DNA of 39,435 bases from Nocardia veterana NBRC 100344 (GCF_000308855.1 NZ_BAGM01000130.1:1-39435); one strand, 5' to 3'; positions 30,735 to 39,435 are shown, counted from the first letter of the stretch. A program made the numbers and translations. Notes: a model not told the origin generated them from the letters alone.

Positions 30735-32975
30735 ATGAGAATCGATCGCATTACTGCGGCTTCGCAGCGGATGTTCGGACCGTCGAAATTCGGCATTTCG
30801 ACACGGCGTCGACTCTTCTTCTTCCTGTCGTTCCTGGCCCTGGCCGTCCTCGCGCCGCCCGGCCTGATCGGAATGGCACGGGCACAATCATCCGATTCCG
30901 GCGACGACCGCTCGTCGGTCGATGCGATCGGGTGGATGCAGATACACGATTCCACCGGCGCACCCCTGGCGAACTACCAATTCGCCACGAAGGACCCCGG
31001 AATACTCCATCCCGGCAACACCGTGCTGTGGTCCGCCCTCGGGTTCGAACTGACCTTGTACATCGTGGTCATGTCCACCGCCATCTGGATCATCGGCATG
31101 GCTCTCAGTTTCAAATGGCTGGACATGCTCGCCAACCCACTGCGCGGCCTGGCCGGCACCGTCACCGATCAGCTCGCGACGCCGATGATGCTGGTGACCG
31201 CGGCCACCATCGGCGCACTCGTCGTAGCCTGGTTCGTGGTTCGCGGCTTCCATTCGAAGGCCGCGTCACAGTCGGCCACCATGGTCCTCGTCGGCATCGC
31301 CGGGCCGTTCTTCCTGGCCGACCCGCTGGCCGATGTGCTGTCCGCCGACGGTCTCATGGCCCGGGGGCGAGACCTGGGCATCGCGGTGGTGGCCGGCCTG
31401 CAGGGCCGGTCCGCTCCGGCGGCCGGCGAATTCGTGACGAACCTCCAGACCGGGCTGGCCGACAATCTGGTGCGCAAACCGGTACAGGTCTGGAATTTCG
31501 GTCACGTCCTGGACAATGATTCCGCCTGCCGGAATGCGTGGACCACCGGAATCAGCGCGGGCAGCAGCAAACTGCTGCGGTCGGGCCTGGAAAAATGCGG
31601 TGACAGTACGGTGCTCCACCGTATCGACCATCCGACGATGGCACAGGTGGGCACCGGACTGGTGCTGATCCTGTGCGGACTGATCACGATCGTCTTCGGC
31701 GTCTACATGGCTATCAAAATCATGCGCACGGCATTCGACGCCATCTACTACGCATTCATGACGATATTCGGATTCGCCGCGGGCGGATTCATCTACGGAC
31801 CGACCCAGACACATCTGGTTCGAAGTCTCGTACATTCTTTCGTTTCCGGGTTCAAGATGATCGCCTTCATCATATTCCTCGGGATATATCTCGTTCTGCT
31901 GGGTGACTTGTTCGATCAGGCAAAGGGCCAGATATTCGCGGTGCTGATCATCGTCGTGTCCGTCGAGATCATCGCGGTGACCCAACTGCGCCGCCTGGAT
32001 TTCAATTTGGACCGCGGAAACGACTGGATCGCCAATCGATTCGCCCTGGCCACCCAGGGCGGATTCGCCGCCTCGGCCACCGGAAGAACCGCCTTGGGAA
32101 TGCCGAGCGGCGGATCCGGCGGCCATTCCAGCACCAGACTGCTGACCACGGTCGCCGCCGTCAACACCGTGAACTCGTCGCCGATCGCCGCGTGGGCCGC
32201 CGGTCGCACCATGGGGCCGTTGAATCCGTTCGCGGCGCGGCGCAAACGGGCCGAACTCGCGAATATGGACAGCGCGCCGCTGAATCGCGAAGGGCAGCAA
32301 TGGCTTCAGCTCAATCGGCTGAACTGGCGGCAGAAGGCGCTCGCACGTGCAGGTGAGGACGGTTTGGGGACGACGATCGGCGTGGCCAACGCCTTGGACG
32401 GGCTGACCGACAGCCGCGTACCGGATCTGTACCTCGCCCCCGTCCTGTTGGCGACCGGAGCCACCGACCAGGGCGTCATCGACGCGTTGCGGGCATTGGC
32501 CGTGCAGAAGGCGAGCCTGCGCGATGCCTCGCCATACGGATTCGCGCCGCTGCAGAAGGCGCTGGCCGCCGCGATGGCCGTCGACAACCATGTCGGCGAC
32601 CGGGCACACGAAGCATTCGCCGCGCAAGCCGTGGTAGCGGCAGCCAACTTCCGCCGGCATGCCAACGCTCCGGACGAAAACGCCGTTATCGATCACAACT
32701 TCGTGGGCCTGGTCGAACGATCGTGGGATTCCGAATCCGCGATCCGCCGCATCACCCCCGACCAGTGGAACAACGCCGGCCGCGACACCCGCTACTACAT
32801 CGGCAACCGGCTGGCCGAGAACCATCTGGCGATCGCCGAGCGCTACCACCGGTCGGTGGTCACCAACGATCCGGCGTTGGAGCAGCACCGGCAGCAACTG
32901 CGCGAATCCGCACGTCGGATCAACAACCTGCACCACCTCAAACCCGAGATGGGCGCCGATCCCTGGCAGCCATAG
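30735..32975 (+). CDS. VirB6/TrbL-like polytopic membrane protein, paralog 1
   Basis: A 746-residue protein from the ATG at 30735. Residues 25-50 are a signal-like helix ending ARA/Q. SVDAIGWMQIHDSTGAPLA follows, then helices at about 103-124, 148-169 and 181-197. An outer loop has GRDLGIAVVAGLQG, NLVRKPVQVWNFGHVLD and Cys265/Cys288 (the latter in EKCGD). Further helices are at 305-328, 334-357 (AFMTIFGFAAGGFIYGP), 372-391 and 397-414. A helical cytoplasmic domain of about 330 residues ends the protein. The signal, helix and loop layout, and the P-x-QVWNFG motif before a loop, recall VirB6/TrbL-type channel parts of type IV secretion systems in Gram-positives. No ATPase genes of such a system are present here. 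A clear paralog is at 36614-38956 (-). The start is uncertain; no good ribosome-binding site is seen. Confidence 0.65.
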   Translation: MRIDRITAASQRMFGPSKFGISTRRRLFFFLSFLALAVLAPPGLIGMARAQSSDSGDDRSSVDAIGWMQIHDSTGAPLANYQFATKDPGILHPGNTVLWSALGFELTLYIVVMSTAIWIIGMALSFKWLDMLANPLRGLAGTVTDQLATPMMLVTAATIGALVVAWFVVRGFHSKAASQSATMVLVGIAGPFFLADPLADVLSADGLMARGRDLGIAVVAGLQGRSAPAAGEFVTNLQTGLADNLVRKPVQVWNFGHVLDNDSACRNAWTTGISAGSSKLLRSGLEKCGDSTVLHRIDHPTMAQVGTGLVLILCGLITIVFGVYMAIKIMRTAFDAIYYAFMTIFGFAAGGFIYGPTQTHLVRSLVHSFVSGFKMIAFIIFLGIYLVLLGDLFDQAKGQIFAVLIIVVSVEIIAVTQLRRLDFNLDRGNDWIANRFALATQGGFAASATGRTALGMPSGGSGGHSSTRLLTTVAAVNTVNSSPIAAWAAGRTMGPLNPFAARRKRAELANMDSAPLNREGQQWLQLNRLNWRQKALARAGEDGLGTTIGVANALDGLTDSRVPDLYLAPVLLATGATDQGVIDALRALAVQKASLRDASPYGFAPLQKALAAAMAVDNHVGDRAHEAFAAQAVVAAANFRRHANAPDENAVIDHNFVGLVERSWDSESAIRRITPDQWNNAGRDTRYYIGNRLAENHLAIAERYHRSVVTNDPALEQHRQQLRESARRINNLHHLKPEMGADPWQP

Positions 32976-33111
32976 GCGAGCGGTCGACACGCGTCCGCGG
33001 CAACCCCGCCGGGCCCCTCGACCCCGTTATGCTTGCCAGTCGATATAGCTACCGGGATCTACTTCTGTGTTTTCGAGCTCGTGCACATCCGCTTCGAGAC
33101 GGGATCCAGCT

Positions 33112-33876
33112 ATGCGACGTCCATTCCTCGTCGCCGCGTCGGGTGCGGCGGTGGCGATTGTGACCGCCGCGGCCATCTGGGCCGGTTATGCCGAACCGAG
33201 TCATGCGCAGCCGCCCGGGGCCGAGTTGTCCGGTTCCGGGGTCCACCTGCGCACGTCGGTCGACGACATCAGGGTGGATCCCCCAGGTGACCGCACGCCG
33301 AACTATCTGATGGCCTTCTCCCACGCCGCGCAGGTTTCCGGGAACTACTCGGTCACCGTGGACGGGGGCCCGATCTCCTCGGGCCAGGCCGTGGCCGGCT
33401 TCCTGCTGGGTTGCGGGATCAGTGTGGCCGGTGGGGTCACGGTGGGCATCGCGCCCAACCAAGAACTGGATCTGAGCATCTCGCCCTCGCTCAGCCCGCC
33501 GAGCACCGACACCGCCGCGCCGACCACCACGGTGACACCGAGCACGAGCAACCACCCCACCGTCACCGTCACCCCGCCGAGCGGCACGGCCACCGCGCCC
33601 GAGCTCAGCCTGGGCCCCAGCATCGGCGGCGCGCTGGGCTTGTCGGAAGAGCTGTCCGGCACGCTGCAACCCGGTCAGGTCACCACGGCCACCACCGCGA
33701 CGGCCACGCTCGACGACAAGACCACCTTCCCGTTCCATCTGGCGTTCAACAATTCCGCCCTCAACGTCTCCCAGTGCGCGTCGCCGGTGGCGGCCGTTCC
33801 GTTCGTCTCGGCTTCGGTTTCCACCGCCGACGGTCTGGTGCAGACCACCGCATACGGAACCCAGTTCAGCTTCTGA
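33112..33876 (+). CDS. MspA-family porin with Thr/Pro-rich insertion
   Basis: A 254-residue exported protein. The signal peptide ends near residue 32 (PSHA/QPPG). MspA features follow: VSGNYSVTVDG, FLLGCGISVAGGVTVGI with Cys101, then after the insertion LQPGQVTTATTATATLDDKTTFPFHLAFNNSALNVSQC with Cys222, and the end VSASVSTADGLVQTTAYGTQFSF. The two cysteines are the family pair. Residues 128-164 (STDTAAPTTTVTPSTSNHPTVTVTPPSGT) form a Thr/Pro-rich low-complexity stretch where ordinary MspA proteins have the short loops of the barrel. The protein should form an octameric pore in the mycolic-acid outer membrane (family knowledge). The ATG at 33112 is used. It lies 136 bp after VirB6-like paralog 1, same strand. 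Confidence 0.82.
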   Translation: MRRPFLVAASGAAVAIVTAAAIWAGYAEPSHAQPPGAELSGSGVHLRTSVDDIRVDPPGDRTPNYLMAFSHAAQVSGNYSVTVDGGPISSGQAVAGFLLGCGISVAGGVTVGIAPNQELDLSISPSLSPPSTDTAAPTTTVTPSTSNHPTVTVTPPSGTATAPELSLGPSIGGALGLSEELSGTLQPGQVTTATTATATLDDKTTFPFHLAFNNSALNVSQCASPVAAVPFVSASVSTADGLVQTTAYGTQFSF

Positions 33877-33881
33877 TTCCG

Positions 33882-33904
33882 GGCCGGGCGATCCGATCCC
33901 GGCC
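33882..33904 (+). terminator. Terminator after the porin gene
   Basis: GGCCGGG (33882-33888) and CCCGGCC (33898-33904) with a nine-base loop, five bp past the stop codon. It has no U-tract. Confidence 0.5.
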
Positions 33905-33985
33905 GAGGTGGATGTTTCGTCCGCCCCGGGCGGGTTAGCCGCTTCTCGGTCGACTCCGGCGCAAAACGAGGACAGGAGGTGGCAC

Positions 33986-34930
33986 ATGCGGGCAGCGGTA
34001 CTGCGGGAATTCGGCGGGCCGGAGGCCCTGGCCGTCGCGGACATCGACATCCCGCGTCCGGGGCCGGGCGAGGTGCTGGTCCGGGTGCGCGCGTCGAGCG
34101 CGAATCCGGTCGACGGACTGATTCGACGCGGCGTGGCGAATCCGAAACTGACGTTGCCGGCCGTGATCGGCAGCGATGTGGCCGGGGAGGTGGAGCAGGT
34201 CGGCCCCGGCGTCACCGATGTGGCGGTCGGCGACGCCGTGTACTACACCTCGGAACTCGTCTCGGGCGGCGGCGCGTACGCGCAGTACCACGTGGCGGCC
34301 GCCGCGATCGTGGCGCCGAAACCCTCGACGCTGTCCTACCCCGAGGCCGCGGCGATACCCCTGGCCGGGGGCACCGCATGGGAGGCGATCGTGCGACGGC
34401 TGAACGTCCTCCCGGGACAGACCGTGCTGGTACACGGCGGATCCGGCGGGGTCGGCAGTTTCGCCGTGCAGTTCGCTCGTGCCGCGGGTGCGTCGGTGCT
34501 GGCCACCGCCGGGCCGGATCATCAGCAGTTGCTGCGCGATCTGGGCGCGACACCGATCGATTACAAGAGCGAGGACTTCATCCAGGTGGCCCGCGCCCAC
34601 ACCGACGGGGCCGGGGTCGACGCGGTGCTCGACACCGTCGGCGGTGAGAATCTGGCGGGTAGTGCGGCCGCTACCCGGGCCGGCGGGCGCATCGCCACCA
34701 TCCTCGCCCCCGACGGCCGGCTCGATGACCTCTACCAGCGCAATCAGACGCTCTACGGCATCTTCCTCACCCGCGAACGCCGGCGGCTCACCGAAATGAC
34801 ACCGCTGTTCGACCGCGGAGTCGTCCGCCCGCAGATCGCGGAGGTCATGCCGCTCGACGACATCGTCGCGATCCACCGGCGGCTGGACGAGGGGCACAAC
34901 GCCGGCAAGCTCGTGGTGGACGTGCCCTGA
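33986..34930 (+). CDS. NADP-dependent quinone-oxidoreductase-like (MDR) enzyme
   Basis: A 314-residue medium-chain dehydrogenase/reductase without the zinc ligands. It starts MRAAVLREFGGPEALAVADIDIP, has VRASSANPVDGLIRRG and PAVIGSDVAGEVEQVGPGVTDVAVGD. The nucleotide motif HGGSGGVGSFAVQFARAAGA is at about 150-168, with DVVLDTVGG-like DAVLDTVGGENL and the end EGHNAGKLVVDV. These place it with zeta-crystallin-type NADPH:quinone reductases. The start at the ATG at 33986 follows AGGAGGT, the best ribosome-binding site of the window. The stop directly abuts the stop of the convergent DUF6325-type gene. Substrate unknown. Confidence 0.9.
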   Translation: MRAAVLREFGGPEALAVADIDIPRPGPGEVLVRVRASSANPVDGLIRRGVANPKLTLPAVIGSDVAGEVEQVGPGVTDVAVGDAVYYTSELVSGGGAYAQYHVAAAAIVAPKPSTLSYPEAAAIPLAGGTAWEAIVRRLNVLPGQTVLVHGGSGGVGSFAVQFARAAGASVLATAGPDHQQLLRDLGATPIDYKSEDFIQVARAHTDGAGVDAVLDTVGGENLAGSAAATRAGGRIATILAPDGRLDDLYQRNQTLYGIFLTRERRRLTEMTPLFDRGVVRPQIAEVMPLDDIVAIHRRLDEGHNAGKLVVDVP

Positions 34931-35380
34931 TCAATTCTTGTCGTCGAACGTGTCCAAGGCCCGCAGAATCGCATCGACCGGGATCCGGCCGGCCGCGACG
35001 AGTTCCGCGCCCTGCTGCCGTAACGCGCAGGAAAGCGGTGCGGCCCAGAGATTCTCGTAGACGAGCACGGCGGCCGAATGTCCGGGCGACAGCGCGGCGC
35101 CCGCCTCCAGGAGATCACCGTCGAGCACGCCGGCCACATCCTCCCCGAACAGGGCCGCACTCGCTTCACACGCCAGGCCGAGGTCCTCGATGTCGGTTCC
35201 GGTCAAGGTTCCGTCGCGCGCCTTCCGGAGGAACGTCAGATTCAGTACCCGGATGATTCCCCGGCCGACGAGATCTCGCAGCAGTGGCAGCGCCGCCGCG
35301 TGCGGCGGGCATCCGGTGGGGAACTCGACGATGAGATAGTCGATCGGTCCCCACTCATCGTCACCGGCAGCAGTGGTCAT
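34931..35380 (-). CDS. DUF6325-type protein
   Basis: A 149-residue soluble protein: GPIDYLIVEFPTG at the start, then GRGIIRVLNLTFLRKARDGTL, AAVLVYENLWAAPLSCALRQQGAELVAAGRIP and a C-terminal DAILRALD. This matches the actinobacterial family I recall as DUF6325 (formerly grouped with DUF1269), of unknown function, with a ferredoxin-like pattern. The ATG at 35380 has GAGGTG at good distance. A longer in-frame start would run into noncoding sequence. The 289 bp between it and the next divergent gene at 35670 shows nothing else. Confidence 0.75.
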   Translation of the reverse strand: MTTAAGDDEWGPIDYLIVEFPTGCPPHAAALPLLRDLVGRGIIRVLNLTFLRKARDGTLTGTDIEDLGLACEASAALFGEDVAGVLDGDLLEAGAALSPGHSAAVLVYENLWAAPLSCALRQQGAELVAAGRIPVDAILRALDTFDDKN

Positions 35381-35669
35381 CCGGGCACCTCGTTCTGGCC
35401 GAATCGCGGGTTCGAGACGGCGAGACAGCAGCTGACGTCGCGCTCGGCGGCGCCCCCGACCACCACCGGCGTAACACCTTTGATTCGAAGCCGCACCGCA
35501 CGCGGATAAAGCACGAGTCGACGAATCCGAGGTCTTTCGCCCGGCCCCCGCGTACGGCAGCGGCGGGAGCGGACCCAGCCGAACCTGTCGGACCCCTGAG
35601 CCACAATCGGTTTCGCGGCAGTCGGCCGCACCGGCGATATCGCGTTGAAGACCGGAGGGGGACGGGCGA

Positions 35670-36581
35670 ATGAACGACGAACGGAAACGGGTCCTGCATC
35701 TGGTGACCGCGGCCGCGCACGACCGCGGATATGCCTGTGAACTGGTGCGCCCGGAGTGTGTGCTGCTGTCCGGGACCACGGTTTTCACCCTGCGGCTCAA
35801 CGTGATCCGGCACCGGATGCGGATGAATCCGCCGGACCGCTGGCCGCAGTTGGTGGCCGACGCCATCGACGACGTCGTGGTCGCGGCCGAGACGGAGCGG
35901 GAGCATCCGCTTGATTACTCCGATTTCTCCGTAATGCGCACCTTGGTTCGCACCCGGCTCTACGGCACCGCATCGGTCGGCGGGAACGGTGTGCGACGCA
36001 CCGTCGCACCAGGCCTGATCCAACGGGTGATCATCGACGGTCTGCACACGACCGTTCCCGTCACCTACGAGATGCTCGCGCGCTGGCCGATCGGCGAATG
36101 GGAGCTGTTCGAACTCGCCGAACACAATGTCCGTGTCGACGGCGGTGTGGATATCGCTTGGGACTTCCTCGACGATCTGCGGCGAATTCGCGATCTGCCG
36201 CCGGCCGCACTGCTGAGCGGCCCCGAATACCTGACCGCGCACATCCGCCACCTCGGCGACCATCCGGTCACCGGCCCCGAGGGCGCGGTGCTGGTCGCGC
36301 CGTCGGCGGTGGCCGTGTACGTCTGTCCGGTCGTCGGCCCGGAGGTCGCTCGGGCGGTGGATCTCCTCGCGGTGCTGGCGCACACCCTGCACAGCGACGA
36401 CCCCCTCGCCATCAATACCAACGTCTACTGGTGGCGTTCCGGCGCGCTGGAACTCGCCGCGCGAACCTTCCGCCGCGACGACACCACGGTCATCCGTTAC
36501 ACCGACACCTATGTCCGCCGCACGACTGCCGGGCAGCACGGAAAACCGCTCGGCCCCAGTGGATTCCGGGACCCGTCGTGA
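35670..36581 (+). CDS. Uncharacterised protein, DUF1444/YtpQ-like in pattern
   Basis: A 303-residue soluble protein with no signal sequence. It begins MNDERKRVLHLVTAAAHDRG, then ILS-like strands VLLSGTTVFTLRLNVIRHRM. The segment LIQRVIIDGLHTTVPVTYEMLARWPIGEWELFELAEHNVRV resembles the DUF1444 pattern (a prediction strand, then vT-x-E-x-L-x-x-W, then ELF-x-x-A-x-x-N), and GAVLVAPSAVAVYVCPV with LAHTLHSDDPLAINTNVYWWRSGALE resembles the later part. I am not sure of the family. The ATG at 35670 follows GGAGGGGG. It ends 33 bp before the convergent VirB6-like paralog 2. Confidence 0.6.
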   Translation: MNDERKRVLHLVTAAAHDRGYACELVRPECVLLSGTTVFTLRLNVIRHRMRMNPPDRWPQLVADAIDDVVVAAETEREHPLDYSDFSVMRTLVRTRLYGTASVGGNGVRRTVAPGLIQRVIIDGLHTTVPVTYEMLARWPIGEWELFELAEHNVRVDGGVDIAWDFLDDLRRIRDLPPAALLSGPEYLTAHIRHLGDHPVTGPEGAVLVAPSAVAVYVCPVVGPEVARAVDLLAVLAHTLHSDDPLAINTNVYWWRSGALELAARTFRRDDTTVIRYTDTYVRRTTAGQHGKPLGPSGFRDPS

Positions 36582-36613
36582 CCTGTTGTCCGGTATCGCC
36601 GAGTCTGCGGGCT

Positions 36614-38956
36614 TCAGAAGGTCGGGATGGCCTTGGAGGGCGTCAGCTTGCTGGTGCCCAGCCAGTATTCCGGCAGCGCCATCTTGCGCAGAATCTCCGA
36701 GGCGGCGGGAAGGTCCTCGGCCTGGGCGGCCTCGAGATAGCTGCGGCTGAGGTGAACGTTGATGAAGCGGTTCATCAACGCCGCCCGCTCGGGTTGCACC
36801 GTGCCCGAGATGCCGGGCAAGGTGTTCTCCGCACCGGTCGCCACCTGGTTGATCCGTTCGATCACCGACTTGGTGGGGTTGGCGAAATAGGCGCGCAGTA
36901 GCGCCTGCTCTTCGGCGTCGAAACTGCTGAACCGCAATTCGGGGTCGGCGAATCGGCGGTTGGCCAACCGGTGCGCCGTCCGCTGGAACAACGCGATATT
37001 CGCCGGTGTGCGGCCCAGCTTGAGCACATTCATCGACGCGATCGCCTGGCCGAGATGCTTGTCACCGTCCCACATGTTCGGGCCCCAGCTGGTGCGGTAG
37101 TTGTAGGCGCGGATAGCGTCCAGCCGCATCTGCTTGTCGGTGAAACCGGCGCTCGTCAGGGCCGAATCGGCATCGCCGAGACCACCGCCGCGGTCGATGA
37201 CACGATCCACCGCGACCGCGGCGCCCAGCGGCGTATGCCCGTATTCTCCGGCTGCCGAGCGTGCCGAGTCGATGATCTGTTCCCGGGTCCGGTTGTAGTT
37301 CAGGATCCAACCCCGACGCCCGGATTCCGCCGCGATGCGCATATTGGCGGTCTCGGCTTCCTGGCGCAGCCGCGAACGGGAACTCAGCGGAAAACGCGTG
37401 CGGCCCATCATGTATTCGGTGACCGGATTGGCGTTGACAGTATTGATCGCCGCCAGGGCCGTGAGCAGCCGCTCCGAACCCGACGGCGTGGCCGCGGCAC
37501 CGGCCACCGCCGCGCCGCCGGCTCCGGCCTGCCCACCCGACAAGACCGAACCGATCTGTGCCACAACCTGATTACCGCGCGCGGCGACATTCTTGCCGAC
37601 CCGCCGCAACAGCACCACGCCGACCACCATGACCGCCCCGCCGACGAAGATCACCTCGATGCCGTGTCCCGGTGCCTGCCGGAACAGATCGTCGAGCACC
37701 AGTGCGTACACGCCGAGGTAGATGGTGAACGCGACCATCTTGCCCGACGATACGAAGGCGTCGACCAGATTGCGCACCAGGAAGGTCTGACTCGGCCCGT
37801 AGACGAAACCGCCTGCGGCGAAACCGAATATCGCCATGAATGCGTGATAGATCGACTCGGCCGCCGCGACCACGATCTTGCCCGACAGATACACCCCGAA
37901 CAACAGCAGCACGGCCGCGAACAGCAGCAACAGCAAGCCTGTGCAGATCTGGCCGGCATTCGGATTGCGGGATTTGGTGTAGGCGGCGAAGTCACCGCAG
38001 CGCTGCATCCCGTTCGCCACCCGGGCGTCGCTGCCGGCCGCGACTCCCGCCGACCATTCCGCCCGGCAGGCCGGCGACTCGTCCACGACGTGTCCGAAGT
38101 TCCAGACCTGCAACGGATGCCGGACGAAATTGTCGGCCAGCGTGCTCTCCATCGTGGCCACCACCGCCTGCGGATTCGGGTCGGCGTCACCGTTCAGCCC
38201 GGCCGCCACCGCGACGCCCACGTCCCGCCCCTGGGCGAGCAGGCCGTCCGGTGACAGCACGTCGGCCATCGGATGGGCGAGATACCCGACGCCGAACAAC
38301 GCGACCGCGAGCATCGTCACCACCTGCAGGGTGGCCTTGCTGAACAGTCCGCGCAGGACGAACCATGCGACGAAGAACGCACCGATAGCGGCCGCGACCG
38401 TGATGACCATCGGGGTGCCGACCTGACCGGCGAGGGTGTCGGCGACCTTCGTCAACGGCACCGAGACCAGCTCCAGCCAACGGAAACTCACCGCGTACCC
38501 GATCAGCCAGATCGCGGTGACCCCGATCGCCATGAATCCGGCGAACTCCAGATCCAGCACGGTCGACAGGGCGGTATTGCCCGGGTGCAGCAGACTGCCG
38601 TGATCGGTGGCGAAGACGTAGTCGGATACAGCGACCCCGGCCGAGTCGCGCACGTTCATCCAGCCGATCGCGTCGATGGTGGACGCACCGGCCGCATCGG
38701 TCCGGGCCTGGGCGGTCGCGACCGCCCCCACGCCGACCGGCAGGACGAACAGCAGCAGCACCGTCAGCAGCAGCCAGGTCGCGATCCGGCGTCCCCGGGT
38801 GGCGCTCACCCAACTCGCCGTGCGCCGGGCCACGACGGCGGGTCGCCACCGGGCGGTATCCCAGAAATCACCGTCCGTCCGCAACGCCGTCCGCGTGCCC
38901 GTCTGGTTCGGCGCCACCGCACCGCCGTACTTCGGAGCTCTGCCGCTGCCCAACAC
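36614..38956 (-). CDS. VirB6/TrbL-like polytopic membrane protein, paralog 2
   Basis: A 780-residue protein with the same plan as the gene at 30735. An N-terminal helix (ATWLLLTVLLLFVLPVGVGA) is followed by STIDAIGWMNVRDSAGVAV, HPGNTALS, helices at WLIGYAVSF and ITVAAAIGAFFVAWFVL, GRDVGVAVAAGLNGD and NFVRHPLQVWNFGHVVDESPAC. MQRCGD, a helix pair with AFMAIFGFAAGGFVYGPSQTFLVR, and AFTIYLGVYALVLDDLF complete the membrane part. RLLTALAAINTVNANPVTEYMMGRTRFPL opens a long helical cytoplasmic end (about 320 residues). The two paralogs share these blocks but their C-terminal domains differ. The start is the GTG at 38956; a GTG at 38917 is an alternative. No VirB4/VirD4-like ATPase is nearby. It probably acts in the cytoplasmic membrane. 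Confidence 0.65.
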   Translation of the reverse strand: MLGSGRAPKYGGAVAPNQTGTRTALRTDGDFWDTARWRPAVVARRTASWVSATRGRRIATWLLLTVLLLFVLPVGVGAVATAQARTDAAGASTIDAIGWMNVRDSAGVAVSDYVFATDHGSLLHPGNTALSTVLDLEFAGFMAIGVTAIWLIGYAVSFRWLELVSVPLTKVADTLAGQVGTPMVITVAAAIGAFFVAWFVLRGLFSKATLQVVTMLAVALFGVGYLAHPMADVLSPDGLLAQGRDVGVAVAAGLNGDADPNPQAVVATMESTLADNFVRHPLQVWNFGHVVDESPACRAEWSAGVAAGSDARVANGMQRCGDFAAYTKSRNPNAGQICTGLLLLLFAAVLLLFGVYLSGKIVVAAAESIYHAFMAIFGFAAGGFVYGPSQTFLVRNLVDAFVSSGKMVAFTIYLGVYALVLDDLFRQAPGHGIEVIFVGGAVMVVGVVLLRRVGKNVAARGNQVVAQIGSVLSGGQAGAGGAAVAGAAATPSGSERLLTALAAINTVNANPVTEYMMGRTRFPLSSRSRLRQEAETANMRIAAESGRRGWILNYNRTREQIIDSARSAAGEYGHTPLGAAVAVDRVIDRGGGLGDADSALTSAGFTDKQMRLDAIRAYNYRTSWGPNMWDGDKHLGQAIASMNVLKLGRTPANIALFQRTAHRLANRRFADPELRFSSFDAEEQALLRAYFANPTKSVIERINQVATGAENTLPGISGTVQPERAALMNRFINVHLSRSYLEAAQAEDLPAASEILRKMALPEYWLGTSKLTPSKAIPTF

Positions 38957-39237
38957 CCGTCATTCCCGTCGAAACCGAACCGGCGACCGGCGAACCGCGC
39001 CGGCGCCTACCGATAGCGCATCGGCTGCGTCGCCGGCGCCGATGATCAGGGGACTGTACGGCCGGTTCGGGACGCGGTAACCCGTTGCGCTCGAGGTGAT
39101 TCTGGCGTGCCGGGCGCCGCGGAATTTTGCTCACGCTGAGCCTGGATGGTGGCAAATCGCGAGCGGCGGCGAAGAATTCGGGCGGCCGCTGCGCGTGGGC
39201 CCCGGCCGACCGATATCCGACGACGCAAAGGGACAGT

Positions 39238-39435
39238 GTGACCACGGCTCTGCCAGTGAATCTCAAGCACGCCAAAGACATTCATCCGGGCGTCGACGTG
39301 CCGTTACTGCACGAGGCCGTGGTCGCGGAACGCACCGCCTGGTCGCCGGCGCAACTGCACGAACTGACCACGCTGGTGGCGGGCGAACTGGCGACACCGC
39401 TGCTGGACATCGTGCGGTTCGACCCCGCGCAGCGC
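39238..39435 (+). CDS. N-terminal part of a possible cysteine dioxygenase (cut by the window end)
   Basis: Sixty-six codons open to the right edge: VTTALPVNLKHAKDIHPGVDV, then PLLHEAVVAERTAWSPAQLHELTTLVAGELATPLLDIVRFDPAQR. The GTG at 39238 follows AAAGGGA. The last block resembles the region before the cupin motifs in actinobacterial cysteine dioxygenase-like proteins, where W-W-x-R-L commonly follows, but the iron ligands lie beyond the edge, so the call is tentative. The 281 bp before it (38957-39237) has no supported gene. Confidence 0.5.
   Translation, partial: MTTALPVNLKHAKDIHPGVDVPLLHEAVVAERTAWSPAQLHELTTLVAGELATPLLDIVRFDPAQR

Noticed and set aside
30735..38956. Conjugative element or type IV secretion locus
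   Set aside because: Only two VirB6-like proteins are present. No relaxase, VirB4, coupling ATPase, integrase or attachment repeats were found, so a full system is not claimed.

Overview
This is a high-GC actinobacterial chromosome segment, most likely from Nocardia or a close mycolic-acid-containing relative. The inference rests on gene content. There is an MspA-type outer-membrane porin, an EtfD-type Fe-S reductase next to an AlaT-type aminotransferase (the order of Rv0338c-Rv0337c in M. tuberculosis), a Dcd of the actinobacterial type (Rv0321), a UDP-sugar dehydrogenase (Rv0322), and paralogous S1 serine proteases. No rRNA, tRNA, CRISPR array, transposase or integrase was seen.

Left part (1-12.6 kb): the end of a LuxR-type regulator, then a membrane-anchored Hsp70-like protein, two tandem secreted chymotrypsin-fold proteases, and an NRDE/TANGO2-family protein. 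A secreted glycine-zipper protein follows, with two more copies at 10.3-11.8 kb. Between the copies lies a large membrane Fe-S electron-transfer protein (EtfD-like), preceded by two long palindromic operator candidates.

Middle (12-29 kb): a divergent pair (hypothetical / XRE-TPR regulator), the AlaT-like aminotransferase, and a gene-free leader with C-loop hairpins that looks like a 6C small RNA. Next come a YibE/F transporter with a repeat tail, an MFS exporter, TetR/SDR and MarR/flavin-monooxygenase divergent pairs each with an operator-like palindrome, and a DoxX-ECF41 sigma factor operon with an ECF41-like promoter. A second membrane-anchored Hsp70-like protein, a UDP-glucose dehydrogenase-type enzyme, a YdcF/ElyC-type protein, an M48-like protein that has lost its zinc histidines, and a purine/cytosine permease gene with a large internal deletion complete this part.

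Right part (29.5-39.4 kb): dcd, then two large paralogous polytopic membrane proteins with VirB6/TrbL-like architecture. They face each other about 3.6 kb apart and flank a MspA-family porin, a quinone-oxidoreductase-like enzyme, a DUF6325-type protein and an uncharacterised (DUF1444-like) protein. A partial gene that may encode a cysteine dioxygenase runs off the right end.

Much of the gene content serves the cell envelope: secreted proteases, porin, glycine-zipper proteins, anchored Hsp70-like proteins, YdcF and UDP-sugar dehydrogenase. Several genes carry a TANNNT -10 box placed so that transcription would begin at, or one base before, the start codon, implying leaderless mRNAs. All functional calls come from reading the sequence; no database search was run.
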